This document shows positions 8,678 through 17,502 of a DNA stretch of 38,105 bases, piece after piece. Source of the stretch: Actinomyces succiniciruminis. GTDB lineage: Bacteria > Actinomycetota > Actinomycetes > Actinomycetales > Actinomycetaceae. The stretch spans positions 1-38,105 of the forward strand of contig NZ_LK995497.1 in assembly GCF_900002405.1 (NCBI RefSeq), written 5' to 3'. Below the pieces are notes generated by a model, which had not been told where the DNA came from, ran no database searches, and saw only the letters and a list, made by a program, of their open reading frames with translations. The number at the start of each line of letters is the position of its first letter. The first letter of the stretch is position 1. The position numbers were made by a program, and so were the translations under genes.

Positions 8678-9829
8678 TCACAGCAGTGAGCGGTACAGCG
8701 CCTCAATGTTCTCACGGGTGGCCGGGCGCGGGTTGCCGGGGGTACACACGTCGGCGAAGGCGTCCTCGGTCAGCGCGGCGATACCGGACTCGTCCACGCC
8801 CACCTCGCTGATGCGCGTGGGGTTGCCCAGGTCGCGGGTCAGCTGGGCGACGGCGTCGACGGCGGCCTGGCGCGCCTGGTCCAGCGGCATGGTCTGCGCG
8901 TCGGCCACGCCGAAGGCCTCGGCGATGTCACGGTACTTCTCGCCGGTGTACTCGGCGTTGTAGGCCATGATCGGGGCGAGCAGGATGCCGTTGGCCACTC
9001 CGTGCGGAGCGTTGTAGCGGCCGCCCAGTGGGTGCGCCATGCCGTGCACCAGGCCCAGGCCCACGTTGGAGTAGGCCATGCCGTTGATGTAGGCGGCCAG
9101 CCCCATCTGCTCCACGGCGTCGGCGTCGCCCTCGGCCGCCTTACGCAGGTTCTTCGCGATCATTTGGATGGAGCGCAGGCACAGGGCGTCGGACAGCTCC
9201 CAGGCACCGGGGGTGATGTAGCCCTCGATGGCGTGGGTGAGGGCGTCCAGGCCGGTGGCGACCTTCAGCCCACGCGGCATGCCGTCCATCAGGTCGGGAT
9301 CCACCACGGCGATCACGGGGATGTCGTGCGGGTCGACGCACACGAACTTGCGCTGGTTCGCGGTGTCGGTGATGACGTAGTTGATGGTGGTCTCCGAGGC
9401 GGTGCCCGCGGTGGTGGGCAACCCGATGATGGGCGTGCCCGGGTGCTTCGTGGGGGAGGCCCCCTCCAGGCTGAGCACGTCCTCGAACTCGGGGTTGGTG
9501 GCGATCACCGAGATCGCCTTGCAGGTGTCCTGCGGGCTGCCGCCGCCCAGGCCGATGAGGATGTCGGCGCCCGAGTTGCGGAAGGCGGCCAGACCTGCCT
9601 GCACCTTCTCCACCGGCGGGTTGGGCACGACGTCGGAGAAGATCTCCCAGGCAATGCCTGCGGCGTCGAGCAGGTCGGTGATGCGCGCGGCGGTGCCGTT
9701 CTCAGCCAGGACCGGGTCGGTGACGATGAAGGCCTTGCTCAGTCCACGGGCGGTGATCTCGGTGGGGATGTTGGCGATGGCGCCGCGTCCGAAGTAGCCG
9801 GTCTGGTTGAAGATCATGCGGTAGGTCAT
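8678..9829 (-). CDS. fucO: Lactaldehyde reductase-type iron-containing alcohol dehydrogenase
   Basis: Group III (iron-dependent) alcohol dehydrogenase that reduces L-lactaldehyde to 1,2-propanediol in fucose/rhamnose breakdown; related enzymes also act on other short aldehydes. The 383 residues equal the length of the E. coli FucO family, and long identical blocks are recognisable: IGLGGGSPQDTCKAI (NAD binding), PTTAGTASETTINYVITD, KFVCVDPHDIP, ATGLDALTHAIEGYIT and GLGLVHGMAHPLGG...PHGVAN with the metal-binding His residues. The start is ATG at 9829 with GGGAGCG about 5 nt upstream; an ATG 29 codons earlier lacks a ribosome-binding site. No other fucose genes are adjacent. It interrupts rpsO-pnp. 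Confidence 0.93.
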   Translation of the reverse strand: MTYRMIFNQTGYFGRGAIANIPTEITARGLSKAFIVTDPVLAENGTAARITDLLDAAGIAWEIFSDVVPNPPVEKVQAGLAAFRNSGADILIGLGGGSPQDTCKAISVIATNPEFEDVLSLEGASPTKHPGTPIIGLPTTAGTASETTINYVITDTANQRKFVCVDPHDIPVIAVVDPDLMDGMPRGLKVATGLDALTHAIEGYITPGAWELSDALCLRSIQMIAKNLRKAAEGDADAVEQMGLAAYINGMAYSNVGLGLVHGMAHPLGGRYNAPHGVANGILLAPIMAYNAEYTGEKYRDIAEAFGVADAQTMPLDQARQAAVDAVAQLTRDLGNPTRISEVGVDESGIAALTEDAFADVCTPGNPRPATRENIEALYRSLL

Positions 9830-9901
9830 AAAACGCTCCCTTGGGTTTCGGATCGCCGGCGCGTGGCCGGCAGACGAGGTGGGTGATCCACCACCACGCA
9901 G

Positions 9902-9916
9902 TTGAAACGATTGCAT
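9902..9916. promoter_or_regulatory. LacI-type operator-like site upstream of fucO
   Basis: TTGAAACGATTGCAT lies 73-87 nt upstream of the fucO start. It resembles the A-rich/CG-centred/T-rich operators of LacI-family sugar regulators, though its symmetry is imperfect. Control of fucO by a sugar regulator is an inference; no regulator gene is in the window. Confidence 0.35.
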
Positions 9917-9997
9917 AAGGCTTGCCTCAAATGGAAGGCACGAAAGTCCCGAGCCCTCGGCGCGTCCTATTTCACGTCTCCCGGCCGTTCCGTCACC

Positions 9998-10343
9998 CCC
10001 GCGCGCGCGGGCGCCACGGTAGGATCTAGCCGTCCGTCCTCAAGCTAGCGGCAGTGGCAGTGGGTTTTCCGGGCGCCGGCAGGTGCTCCGCCGAACACGC
10101 CATCCCGGATCGGTTCCGGAACAGCCCGCACTACCGGACGCGGATGGCGCCGGCAGCGGCGTCGTCGGCCCGGAAGGCAGCTACGGGGAGTGGACCCGGT
10201 GGCCGGGACAGACCCGGTAACCGGACGGCACGGCCCGTCGGTTTTCGGTGGTGGCCTCCGGACCAGCGCGTGCGCAGCTCCGTGGGCCTCGATCGAAGGC
10301 CACGGTCGGCCTAACGATCGACACAGAAAGAGACACGCAACAT
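9998..10343 (+). promoter_or_regulatory. Promoter and structured leader region of pnp
   Basis: This gene-free stretch holds a 14-bp CG-alternating palindrome (9998-10011), a -10-like TAGGAT (10020-10025) without a clear -35, a hairpin followed by TTTT (stem 10221-10241, T-run 10242-10245) and a second hairpin (CGTGG-G-CCT at 10281-10289 with AGGCCACG at 10296-10303) about 40 nt before the pnp start. pnp mRNAs are autoregulated through 5' structures in Enterobacteria. Whether that holds here is not known. Confidence 0.4.
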
Positions 10344-12713
10344 ATGTTCCTTGATGACCCCGAGGTCACGGCCGCCGAGGCCGTGATCGACAACGGCCCC
10401 TTCGGCAAGCGCGTGGTCCGCTTCGAGACCGGGCGCCTGGCCAAGCAGGCCGCCGGCAGCGCCATGGCCTACCTGGACGGTGAGACCACCGTGCTGTCGG
10501 CCACCACCGTGGGCAAGCACCCCAAGGACCAGTTCGACTTCTTCCCGCTCACCGTGGACGTGGAGGAGCGCCAGTACGCCGCCGGCCGCATCCCCGGCTC
10601 CTTCTTCCGCCGTGAGGGCCGCGCCGGCACCTCCGCCATCCTCGCCTGCCGTCTGATCGACCGTCCGCTGCGCCCCTCCTTCGTCAAGGGCCTGCGCAAC
10701 GAGGTGCAGGTGGTTGAGACCGTGCTGTCCATCCACCCCGACGACGCCTACGACGTCCTGGCCATCAACGCGGCCTCCATGTCCACCCAGATCGCGGGCC
10801 TGCCCTTCTCCGGCCCCGTCGCCGGCACCCGCCTGGCCCTCATCGACGGGCGCTGGGTGGCCTTCCCCCGCTACTCCGAGCTTGAGCGCGCCACCTTCAA
10901 CATGGTGGTGGCCGGGCGCGTGCTGGAGGACGGCGACGTCGCCATCATGATGGTCGAGGCCGGCGCCACCGAGAACGCCTGGGACCTGATCGCCGCCGGC
11001 GCCACCGCCCCCACCGAGGCCGTCGTCGCCGAGGCCCTGGAGGCCGCCAAGCCGCACATCAAGGTGCTGTGCGAGGCCCAGATGGAGGTCGCCAAGCACG
11101 CCTCCAAGCCCACCGCCGACTTCCCCCTGTACCTGGACTACACCGACGAGCAGTACGACGCCGTCGAGAAGGCCGCCGAGGCCCACGACCTGGCCGCCGC
11201 CATCGCCACCGAGGGCAAGCAGGCCCGCGACGAGGCCACCGACTCCGTGCGCGACGCGGTGCTCGCCGACCTGGCCGAGGCCTACCCGGCCGAGGAGGAC
11301 GCCAAGGCCCTCAAGGCCGCCTTCCGCTCCGTCACCAAGAAGCTCGTGCGCCACCGCACCCTCACCGAGGGCGTGCGCATGGACGGCCGCGGCCTGAAGG
11401 ACATCCGCACCCTGGCCGCCGAGGTCGAGGTGCTGCCCCGCGTGCACGGCTCGGCCATCTTCGAGCGCGGCGAGACCCAGATCATGGGCGTGACCACCCT
11501 GAACATGCTGCGCATGGAGCAGCAGATCGACGACCTGTCGCCGCTCAAGCACAAGCGCTACATGCACCAGTACGTCTTCCCGCCCTTCTCCACCGGCGAG
11601 ACCGGCCGCGTCGGCGCCCCCAAGCGCCGGGAGATCGGCCACGGCGCCCTGGCCGAGCGCGCCCTGGTGCCGGTACTGCCCAGTCGCGACGAGTTCCCCT
11701 ACGCCATCCGCCAGGTCTCCGAGGCGCTCGGCTCCAACGGGTCGACCTCCATGGGCTCGGTGTGTGCCTCCACCCTGTCGCTGCTCAACGCCGGCGTGCC
11801 GCTGCGCGCCCCGGTGGCCGGCATCGCCATGGGGCTGATGCACGAGGAGATCGACGGCGAGACCAAGTGGGCCACGCTCACCGACATCCTCGGCAGCGAG
11901 GACGCCTTCGGTGACATGGACTTCAAGGTGGCCGGTACCCGCGACTTCATCACCGCCCTGCAGCTGGACACCAAGCTGGATGGTCTGCCCTCCGACGTGC
12001 TGGCCGGTGCGCTCGCCCAGGCCCGCGACGCCCGCCTGTTCATCCTGGACGTCCTCGCCCAGGCGATCGACTCTCCCGACGAGATGGCCCCCACCGCGCC
12101 GCGCGTGCTGAGCGTGCACATCCCCGTGGACAAGATCGGTGAGGTCATCGGCCCCAAGGGCAAGATGATCAACCAGATCCAGGAGGACACCGGCGCCGAG
12201 CTGACGGTCGAGGACGACGGCACCGTCTACATCGGCGCCTCCGACGGTCCGTCCGCCGAGGCCGCCCGCGACGCCGTAAACGCCATCGCCAACCCGCAGA
12301 TGCCGGAGATCGGCGAGCGCTTCGTCGGCACCGTGGTCAAGACCACCACCTTCGGCGCCTTCGTGTCGCTGACCCCCGGCAAGGACGGCCTGCTGCACGT
12401 CTCCCAGATCCGCCGTCTGGTCGGCGGCAAGCGCGTGGAGAACGTCGAGGATGTGCTGGGCGTGGGCGACAAGGTCGAGGTCGAGCTGGCCGAGATCGAC
12501 CAGCGCGGCAAGCTCAGCCTGCACGCCGTCCTCAACGAGGAGCAGCAGGCGGCCGAGGATGAGGCCAAGGCGCGCCGCGCCGAGCGCAGTGAGGGCGACG
12601 GTGAGCGTCGGCCGCGCCGCCGGCGCGAGCGCACCGACGAGGACGGCGAGCGCCGCGAGCGCCGCCCGCGCCGCCGCCGCATGCGCACCGTGGAGGCCTC
12701 CGAGGAGGAGTGA
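10344..12713 (+). CDS. pnp: Polyribonucleotide nucleotidyltransferase (PNPase)
   Basis: Phosphorolytic 3'-5' exoribonuclease of the RNA degradation machinery, working as a trimer. There are two RNase PH domains (about 10-150 and 340-560) with an all-alpha linker between them. The second PH domain shows [23 protein letters not shown] and [15 protein letters not shown]. These are followed by the KH domain ([17 protein letters not shown]) and the S1 domain ([26 protein letters not shown]). The last 50 residues are an Arg/Glu-rich tail ([20 protein letters not shown]-like), common in actinobacterial PNPases. The ATG at 10344 begins [18 protein letters not shown]; an upstream frame start would add foreign sequence. 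It has 789 residues and ends in a strong terminator. Confidence 0.97.
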   Translation: MFLDDPEVTAAEAVIDNGPFGKRVVRFETGRLAKQAAGSAMAYLDGETTVLSATTVGKHPKDQFDFFPLTVDVEERQYAAGRIPGSFFRREGRAGTSAILACRLIDRPLRPSFVKGLRNEVQVVETVLSIHPDDAYDVLAINAASMSTQIAGLPFSGPVAGTRLALIDGRWVAFPRYSELERATFNMVVAGRVLEDGDVAIMMVEAGATENAWDLIAAGATAPTEAVVAEALEAAKPHIKVLCEAQMEVAKHASKPTADFPLYLDYTDEQYDAVEKAAEAHDLAAAIATEGKQARDEATDSVRDAVLADLAEAYPAEEDAKALKAAFRSVTKKLVRHRTLTEGVRMDGRGLKDIRTLAAEVEVLPRVHGSAIFERGETQIMGVTTLNMLRMEQQIDDLSPLKHKRYMHQYVFPPFSTGETGRVGAPKRREIGHGALAERALVPVLPSRDEFPYAIRQVSEALGSNGSTSMGSVCASTLSLLNAGVPLRAPVAGIAMGLMHEEIDGETKWATLTDILGSEDAFGDMDFKVAGTRDFITALQLDTKLDGLPSDVLAGALAQARDARLFILDVLAQAIDSPDEMAPTAPRVLSVHIPVDKIGEVIGPKGKMINQIQEDTGAELTVEDDGTVYIGASDGPSAEAARDAVNAIANPQMPEIGERFVGTVVKTTTFGAFVSLTPGKDGLLHVSQIRRLVGGKRVENVEDVLGVGDKVEVELAEIDQRGKLSLHAVLNEEQQAAEDEAKARRAERSEGDGERRPRRRRERTDEDGERRERRPRRRRMRTVEASEEE

Positions 12714-12740
12714 CCGATCCGGTTGACCCGGTGACAACCT

Positions 12741-12796
12741 GGGGCCGGGCTCCGCGCGATCACGACGATCAACCGGAGCCCGGCCCCCCTTTTTTT
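12741..12796 (+). terminator. Rho-independent terminator of pnp
   Basis: GGGGCCGGGCTCC (from 12741) pairs with GGAGCCCGGCCCC (to 12787) across a 20-nt loop. Seven T residues follow at 12790-12796. This is the only classical T-run terminator among the housekeeping genes here. Confidence 0.92.
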
Positions 12797-12818
12797 GCTT
12801 CCTCCCCTACTCTCTTCA

Positions 12819-12928
12819 CCGAGGTCGGTTGACGTTACGTGCCGAGGTCGATTGTTTTGGCGACGGGTCGGCCGACGGTGGCTGGGACTCGTCCGAGACC
12901 GGCAGGAATGACGTGCCGAGGTCGGTCG
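12819..12928 (+). repeat. Three direct repeats ahead of the M16 peptidase
   Basis: CCGAGGTCGGTTG (12819-12831), CCGAGGTCGATTG (12842-12854) and CCGAGGTCGGTCG (12916-12928) match the pattern CCGAGGTCGRTYG. The last two extend upstream with shared ACGTG. The third ends 2 nt before the predicted -10 box, so a protein bound there would block the promoter. They may be operator sites or a small intergenic repeat. Confidence 0.6.
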
Positions 12929-12930
12929 TC

Positions 12931-12936
12931 TAGGCT
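12931..12936 (+). promoter_or_regulatory. -10 box of a leaderless promoter (M16 peptidase)
   Basis: TAGGCT lies exactly 6 nt before the GTG start, and no ribosome-binding site is present. Transcription would start at or next to the G of GTG. No convincing -35 is visible. Confidence 0.6.
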
Positions 12937-12942
12937 CGTGCG

Positions 12943-14304
12943 GTGACCACTCCCGCCCCGACCGGCCCCGAAACCAGCTTCGCCGAAGCCGCCCTCGACC
13001 GCGCACCCGCAGGCGCCCCCGGCACCGAACTGCGCCTCGTCGACGACGGAGCCACGATCCGCCGCTCGATCCTGCCCGGCGGGGTGCGGGTGATCACCGA
13101 GCACGTGCCCGCACTGCGCTCGGCCTCACTGGGCATGTGGTTCGGCGTCGGCAGCCGCGACGAGCGCGCCGGCCAGGAGGGCTCCACCCACTTCCTGGAG
13201 CACCTGCTGTTCAAGGGCACCGCCACGCGCAGTGCCCACGACATCGCCGAGGCCTTCGACATGATCGGTGGGGAGTCCAACGCCGCCACCTCCAAGGAGC
13301 ACACCTCCTACTACGCCCGCGTGCTCGGCCCGGACGACCTGACCGCCCTGGACGTGCTCGCCGACATGGTCACCTCCTCCCGCCTGGACCCGGGCGAGGT
13401 GGAGACCGAACGCGGCGTGATCGTCTCCGAGCTGGCCGACGCCGCCGACGACCCCGCCGAAATCGCCCAGGAGGCTTTCGCTCGCGCCGCCTTCGGTGAC
13501 GACACCCCGCTGGGGCGCCCCATCGGCGGCACCTACGAGACGGTCTCGGCGGTGCCCCGCGACGCCGTGTGGGAGCACTACCAGCGCACTTATGCCTCCG
13601 ACACGCTCGTGGTCGCGGCCGCCGGCGCCGTCGACCACGACGAGATCTGCGCGCGCGTGGCCGCCGACCTGGCCGCCGCCGGCTGGGACACCAGCGGCGC
13701 CGTCGCCCCGCGTCCGCGCCGCTTCGAGACCGAACCCGTGGCGGAGCTGACGGTTCATGACATCACGGTGAACCGGGAGGCCGAGCAGTCCCACGTCTAC
13801 CTCGCCTGCCAGGGCATTCCGGCGCTGGACGAGCGCCGCTGGACCATGAGCGTGCTCACCACCATCCTCGGCGGCGGCATGTCCTCGCGCCTGTTCCAGG
13901 AGATCCGCGAGAAGCGCGGTTTGGCCTACACCACCTACGCCTTCGACACCCCCTACGCCGGGGCGGGCGCCTTCGGGCTGTATGCCGGCTGCGCCCCGGG
14001 CGACGTCGATGAGGTGCTGACCGTCATGGCCGGCGAGTTTGAGTCGCTGGCTGCCGACGGCGTCACCGAGCGTGAACTGGAGCGTGCCCGCGGGCAGATC
14101 CGCGGCTCCATGGTGCTCGGGGGAGAGGACTCCCTGGCGCGCATGGGGCGGCTGGGGCGCGCCGAGGTCGTCACCGGCCGCCTGCGCTCCATGGAGGAGA
14201 ACCTGCGCCGCCTGGACGCGGTAACCGCCGACGACGTGCGCGCCCTGGCGGCCCAGCTCGCCGCCCAGGAGCGCTGCCGCGTCGTGGTCGGACCGGGTGC
14301 CTGA
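12943..14304 (+). CDS. M16-family zinc metallopeptidase
   Basis: Insulinase/mitochondrial-processing-peptidase-like protease of 453 residues. The inverted zinc motif HFLEH (83-87) supplies both His ligands and the catalytic Glu; the third ligand is probably the Glu in ERGVIVSELADAADDP. The C-terminal half carries GGGMSSRLFQEIREKRGLAY, the Arg/Tyr motif of the second M16 domain. The start is GTG at 12943 (MTTPAPTGPETSF), directly downstream of a -10 box and without a ribosome-binding site. In many actinobacteria this gene stands between pnp and dapB. Here pnp is its upstream neighbour as expected, but dapB is over 12 kb away, beyond the island. Its physiological substrate is unknown. Confidence 0.93.
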   Translation: MTTPAPTGPETSFAEAALDRAPAGAPGTELRLVDDGATIRRSILPGGVRVITEHVPALRSASLGMWFGVGSRDERAGQEGSTHFLEHLLFKGTATRSAHDIAEAFDMIGGESNAATSKEHTSYYARVLGPDDLTALDVLADMVTSSRLDPGEVETERGVIVSELADAADDPAEIAQEAFARAAFGDDTPLGRPIGGTYETVSAVPRDAVWEHYQRTYASDTLVVAAAGAVDHDEICARVAADLAAAGWDTSGAVAPRPRRFETEPVAELTVHDITVNREAEQSHVYLACQGIPALDERRWTMSVLTTILGGGMSSRLFQEIREKRGLAYTTYAFDTPYAGAGAFGLYAGCAPGDVDEVLTVMAGEFESLAADGVTERELERARGQIRGSMVLGGEDSLARMGRLGRAEVVTGRLRSMEENLRRLDAVTADDVRALAAQLAAQERCRVVVGPGA

Positions 14305-14370
14305 GGCGAGCGACGGCGAAGACCGGCTCCGCCACCGCAATCGCGGCGAGTGCGCGGGGACCGCCCACGG

Positions 14371-14763
14371 TCAACCTTGCACCTGCCTTCCCCGCAGCCG
14401 CTGGGGCTGGAGCAGGGCAAGGACGAAGAAGAGGACCGTGCCGATCACCCACGCTCCGGCTATGCCCGTGGGATGAGTGAGGGCAACCGCGATCATGACT
14501 CCCAGTGCCACGGCGGCAATCGCCTTCAGGGCCTGCAGGCCGGTGGCGACTGCGAGTGCCGTGCTCGTGGCGGAGATTGCGACGGCGATCGTCACCGCTC
14601 GTTGCGGAGTATCCCAGTTCAGATGGACGAGAACCCCGCTCAGGGCGGCGATGGCGGCGAAAGACAGCGATGACACGGCGCTCGGCCTGCGTGCGATCTG
14701 CCGACCCGTGCGCGACCGATCCTGGAATGCGCTGGATGACGAGTCATGGCCGAGCTGCGACAT
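14371..14763 (-). CDS. Small hypothetical membrane protein
   Basis: About 130 residues, not assigned to any family. The N-terminal 30 residues are polar (SSSSAFQDRSRTGRQIARR). About four hydrophobic segments follow: SSLSFAAIAALSGVLVHL, AVTIAVAISATSTALAVA, ALKAIAAVALGVMIAVA and AWVIGTVLFFVLALL. The short tail is basic. The start is ATG at 14763 with AAGGAAG 5-6 nt upstream; an ATG 41 codons earlier lacks such a site. It lies between the M16 peptidase and the decayed insertion sequences, in high-GC sequence like the host. It may be a native gene or the first gene of the island. Confidence 0.7.
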   Translation of the reverse strand: MSQLGHDSSSSAFQDRSRTGRQIARRPSAVSSLSFAAIAALSGVLVHLNWDTPQRAVTIAVAISATSTALAVATGLQALKAIAAVALGVMIAVALTHPTGIAGAWVIGTVLFFVLALLQPQRLRGRQVQG

Positions 14764-14921
14764 GGAGGCTTCCTTGAATATGAGGGGTGGCACAAACGCT
14801 AAGGGTAGGTCTCGCAGTGTGGTGGCAATTCCCGCGAGGGGTTCCCTCTGGTAGGGGGCATCGTGGGAGCCCAGATTCTCGACCAAGACTCACTAGGAAG
14901 GTTCACCCAGGATGCCCAACA

Positions 14922-15077
14922 AGCAAGTCTGCCGTGTCCATGCTGATCGCGGAAGTGCTGGCCGACCCTGACTTGGCTCAGGATGATGTGTTCCGTCGGT
15001 TGCTTCAGGCCGGGTTGCAGGACTTTGTGGACGCCCAGGGTGTCGGCAAAGCCGGTCGCCGGTTATCTGATGTCTAG
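14922..15077 (+). pseudogene. Possible remnant of an IS256-type transposase N-terminus
   Basis: A short frame encodes SMLIAEVLADPDLAQDDVFR and then RLLQAGLQDFVDAQGVGKAG before a stop. The order (Asp-Pro-Asp-Leu, then LLQAGLQD and a following 'A-x-G-x-G') resembles the N-terminus of actinobacterial IS256/mutator transposases. Nothing of the catalytic domain remains. The likely original start, ATGCCCAAC at 14912, is now out of frame with it. The assignment is tentative. Confidence 0.35.
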
Positions 15078-15169
15078 GGGTTTCGGTGTGTTTGCAGGGA
15101 TGCGGCTTGATTTTCCGGCGACGATGGGGATGTCGAATTAGCCATTGCCTGTTGGAGAGTCGCGCTGCT

Positions 15170-15475
15170 ATGTCATCATCTCCCACTTCTGCTCTGTCGC
15201 GCCAGCCCCTGGCGGGGGTGTTCGCCATGGTTCCCGACCCGCGTGATCGGCGCGGGCGCCGTCATCGGCTGGATGTGTTGCTTGTTTTGGCGGCGGTGGG
15301 GGTGCTGGCCGGGTGCCGCACCCTGTTGGCGATCTGGGAACACGCCCGTGATCTGACCGAGAGCCAGCTGCAAGACCTCGGTATCAGCCCCGACCGTCCC
15401 ATGGCGAGTGAGTCGACGATCCGCCGAGCCCTGGCTGCCTTGGACCCAGAGGACTTCGACGTTCGGTTGGGTCTT
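15170..15475 (+). pseudogene. Truncated ISAs1-family transposase
   Basis: From ATG 15170 the frame reads SRQPLAGVFAMVPDPRDRRG, then RRHRLDVLLVLAAVGVLAG and ESTIRRALAALDPEDFD. This is the N-terminal helical domain (DDE_Tnp_1-associated) of ISAs1 transposases, which usually have about 370-400 residues. After about 100 residues the homology stops at about 15473, where the left end of an IS3-type element begins. The gene was therefore cut by a later insertion, and its 3' part is not found in the window. Confidence 0.75.
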
Positions 15476-15540
15476 GGCCCTGTTTGTTGGACATGCTGAT
15501 TCCGGCCCTGTGTGGCTGGGGAGAGCGAGATGATCTGACT

Positions 15541-16574
15541 ATGGCTAAGAAGAGCTACTCGGAGGAGTTCCGCCGTCAGGCGGTGGACTTGTACGAGACG
15601 ACCCCGGGGGCGACGGTGCGTGGTATTGCCCAGGATCTGGGGGTCTCCCGCGGGACGCTGCGCGGTTGGTTGCACCGTTGGGGCACCGGGCGGAAAACCG
15701 GTCCTGACGGGGCACCGGCCCCCAGCCCCCTCAAACCCAACAACAAGACCGGGACGGCGCCACCTGCTCAGGCCGGCGCTGACGGTGCACTGGCGCAGGC
15801 TGGGGAGTCGGTGGAGGAGCGGGTCGCCCGGCCGGGTGGCGGAGAACGCGGCCTTGCGGGCGGAGAAGGACCAGGCTGGCTCAGGAGCGGGAGATCTTGC
15901 AGTAGGCGGCCAAGCATGTTTCGCCGTGGGTTGACCGGTCCGGTAGAGCCTTGTTTCCCGGTTCTGGTCGCCGACCATGCAGCCACCTATGGGGCGGGAG
16001 CGGCTTTGCGAGTTGCTCGGGGGTAGGTCGGTCCTCCTTTTACGCCTGGGGACAGGCCGCTCCCAGACGAGCCGAGCGGGCTGCGGCCGATGCCGCCCCG
16101 GGCCGAGCGGATCCGGCAGAATTGCGATGATGATTGGGCCATGGGGGCGCCCAGGACCCGCCGCCGAACCAGGCGACGGGATCGCCAAGGGCGCCGACGG
16201 GAAGATTAACCGCAAGGCGGGTGGCGCGTCTGATGCGGGCCGCGTCGATCGTCGGTTTCCGCAAGCGTCGGCGGGTGCGTACCACCGCACCGGGATCAGT
16301 CGGCGTCCAAGTACCCCGACCTGCTAGAGCGGGACTCGCGCGGCGGATGCCCCCAACGCAAGTACTTGGGCGATATTCCCCCACTGCGTGGGAGGTGCCC
16401 CCACCTATCTGCCGTTGGCCGACGGCTCGAACCTGTACCTGGCTACCGTCATCGACTGCTACAGCAGGCGCCTGATCGACTGGGCGGTACCGCGAGCCGC
16501 ATGCGCACCTCCCTCGTGGTCGATGCGCTGCAGGCGGCCGCGCATGAGCGCGGGAGCCGGCCGAGGCCGTTCGA
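15541..16574 (+). pseudogene. Decayed IS3-family transposase (orfA and orfB remnants)
   Basis: ATG 15541 begins MAKKSYSEEFRRQAVDLYET with a helix-turn-helix (ATVRGIAQDLGVSRGTLRGW), the standard OrfA. The leucine-zipper end (RVAENAALRAEKDQ) continues in another frame, and LAQEREILQ is followed by an in-frame stop. OrfB survives as scraps in several frames: RVARLMRAASIVGFRKRRR, then TYLPLADGSNLYLATVIDCY with SRRLIDWAV (rve DDE domain), then MRTSLVVDALQAA. Frameshifts and stops make it inactive. Its left end lies near 15473 (CTGTTTGTTGGACATGCTG region). I found no matching right inverted repeat. Confidence 0.8.
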
Positions 16575-16758
16575 GGCGTCACAGTCTACTATCACACGAC
16601 CCGTGATGCCCCGAAGGCCTCACCCTGTTTCACACACCACGCCGACGCCACCCCGACTTACACAACACGCCCTAGGTCCCCACAAACACCAACCAAACCC
16701 CTCCGCGCCAACGAAAAAACCCGGTCCTGACGCAGTGTCACTAAAACCGGCACGAGTC
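16575..16758. other. Non-coding border between the IS remnant and the lanthipeptide cluster
   Basis: No gene or clear repeat is visible. The composition changes here from host-like GC-rich to the more AT-rich sequence of the cluster. The run GAAAAAACCCGG near 16710-16722 and later AAAACCGG could form only a weak stem. Confidence 0.4.
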
Positions 16759-16775
16759 AGACTTGAGGCAAGTCT
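16759..16775. promoter_or_regulatory. Inverted repeat upstream of the cluster promoter
   Basis: AGACTTG-AGG-CAAGTCT is a perfect 7-bp inverted repeat with a 3-nt spacer, ending 10 nt upstream of the -35 box. The position suits a regulator acting on the promoter. No regulator gene is encoded in the cluster, so the binding protein is unknown. Confidence 0.5.
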
Positions 16776-16785
16776 CATCAAACCC

Positions 16786-16814
16786 TTGTGATCTCAGACG
16801 CATGTTGCTATGCT
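16786..16814 (+). promoter_or_regulatory. Promoter of the lanthipeptide operon
   Basis: TTGTGA (16786-16791) and TATGCT (16809-16814) are separated by exactly 17 nt, a good sigma-70-type pair. It is the best match seen in the window and lies 66 nt upstream of the first cluster gene. Confidence 0.65.
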
Positions 16815-16826
16815 GAAGGCAACCTG

Positions 16827-16883
16827 ATGGAGGGGACGAAGTCTTCGCCAACGACCCTGCGTGGAGGAAGAGATGACCCATGA
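16827..16883 (+). CDS. Possible 18-codon leader ORF overlapping the first cluster gene
   Basis: ATG 16827, 12 nt after the -10 box, opens MEGTKSSPTTLRGGRDDP and stops at TGA 16881-16883. The stop overlaps the ATG of the next gene (ATGA). The very short leader leaves little room for a ribosome-binding site. It may couple translation into the membrane gene or be a chance frame. Confidence 0.25.
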   Translation: MEGTKSSPTTLRGGRDDP

Positions 16884-17341
16884 GCCGTGAAATAGGGCCA
16901 CAAGCATCGGGTGAGACTACATCTGTCCCTTCAGGGCTAACCGTCGCAAGGCTTCTCTTTCTCGTTGGTGGCGTGACGTGTTGTGCGTACGCCGTCAGCC
17001 TGGGACTGTCACAGCATCGACTGCCAAATGCTTCAGAAGCAGGAGGTGCTATTGTAGTGTTCTTAACGTTCGCGCTGGAGCACGTCGCTTGGTGGTGGAC
17101 CCTGCAGAATGCTGACCAACTCAGAATTAGGTGGGCAAAAAAAGCGAGTTACATACACGTAGCACTGTTCGTCAGCGCCACCCTAAACAACTCTCCACAG
17201 ACCGGCTATGTATTGCTCGCGGCAGTTCCACCGGTGCCTGATAACATGATCATGGCTGCAGCACCGCCTCTGCTTGTGTTCATAAGTGGCATCAACGCGT
17301 TCCTCCTTAAGCGCGTTAATTTTCACCAAAAGAGGAGTTAG
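16880..17341 (+). CDS. Unknown four-helix membrane protein, first gene of the lanthipeptide cluster
   Basis: 153 residues, no family recognised. Four hydrophobic segments: about 24-42 (ARLLFLVGGVTCCAYAVSL), 54-71 (AIVVFLTFALEHVAWWW), 90-110 (YIHVALFVSATLNN...) and 122-143 (MIMAAAPPLLVFISGINAFL), with a basic C-terminus (KRVNFHQKRS). The ATG at 16880 follows GGAGGAAGAG by 7 nt. It is the promoter-proximal gene of the cluster and shares its lower GC content. Small membrane proteins in lantibiotic clusters are often self-immunity factors, so immunity is a reasonable but unproven guess; a helper for the exporter is an alternative. Confidence 0.7.
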   Translation: MSREIGPQASGETTSVPSGLTVARLLFLVGGVTCCAYAVSLGLSQHRLPNASEAGGAIVVFLTFALEHVAWWWTLQNADQLRIRWAKKASYIHVALFVSATLNNSPQTGYVLLAAVPPVPDNMIMAAAPPLLVFISGINAFLLKRVNFHQKRS

Positions 17342-17502
17342 GTAAACTAAACGAATAGATGCCCGGTCCAGTGTATCCATCGTTGGTCGTTCTTCACCAT
17401 CGAGGACAGTTCCCCAGGGCTCACAACTTCGGCCGACACTGAAGTCCGTGTAACCACCGTTCCTGTCGTCAGTCAATTACGAGATACTAGAGGGAGAACA
17501 AC

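Noticed and set aside
10311-12737. 808-codon open frame on the minus strand opposite pnp
   Set aside because: Antisense shadow of a high-GC gene: Gly/Leu/Val/His-rich sequence with no domain, while the plus strand is unmistakably PNPase.
15473-16700. Functional IS3 element
   Set aside because: In-frame stop in the orfA zipper, orfB spread over several frames, and no right-hand inverted repeat found.
17460-17488. TTCCTG-N17-GATACT as a promoter for the LanD-like gene
   Set aside because: The implied start site would fall inside the ribosome-binding site, leaving no usable leader.
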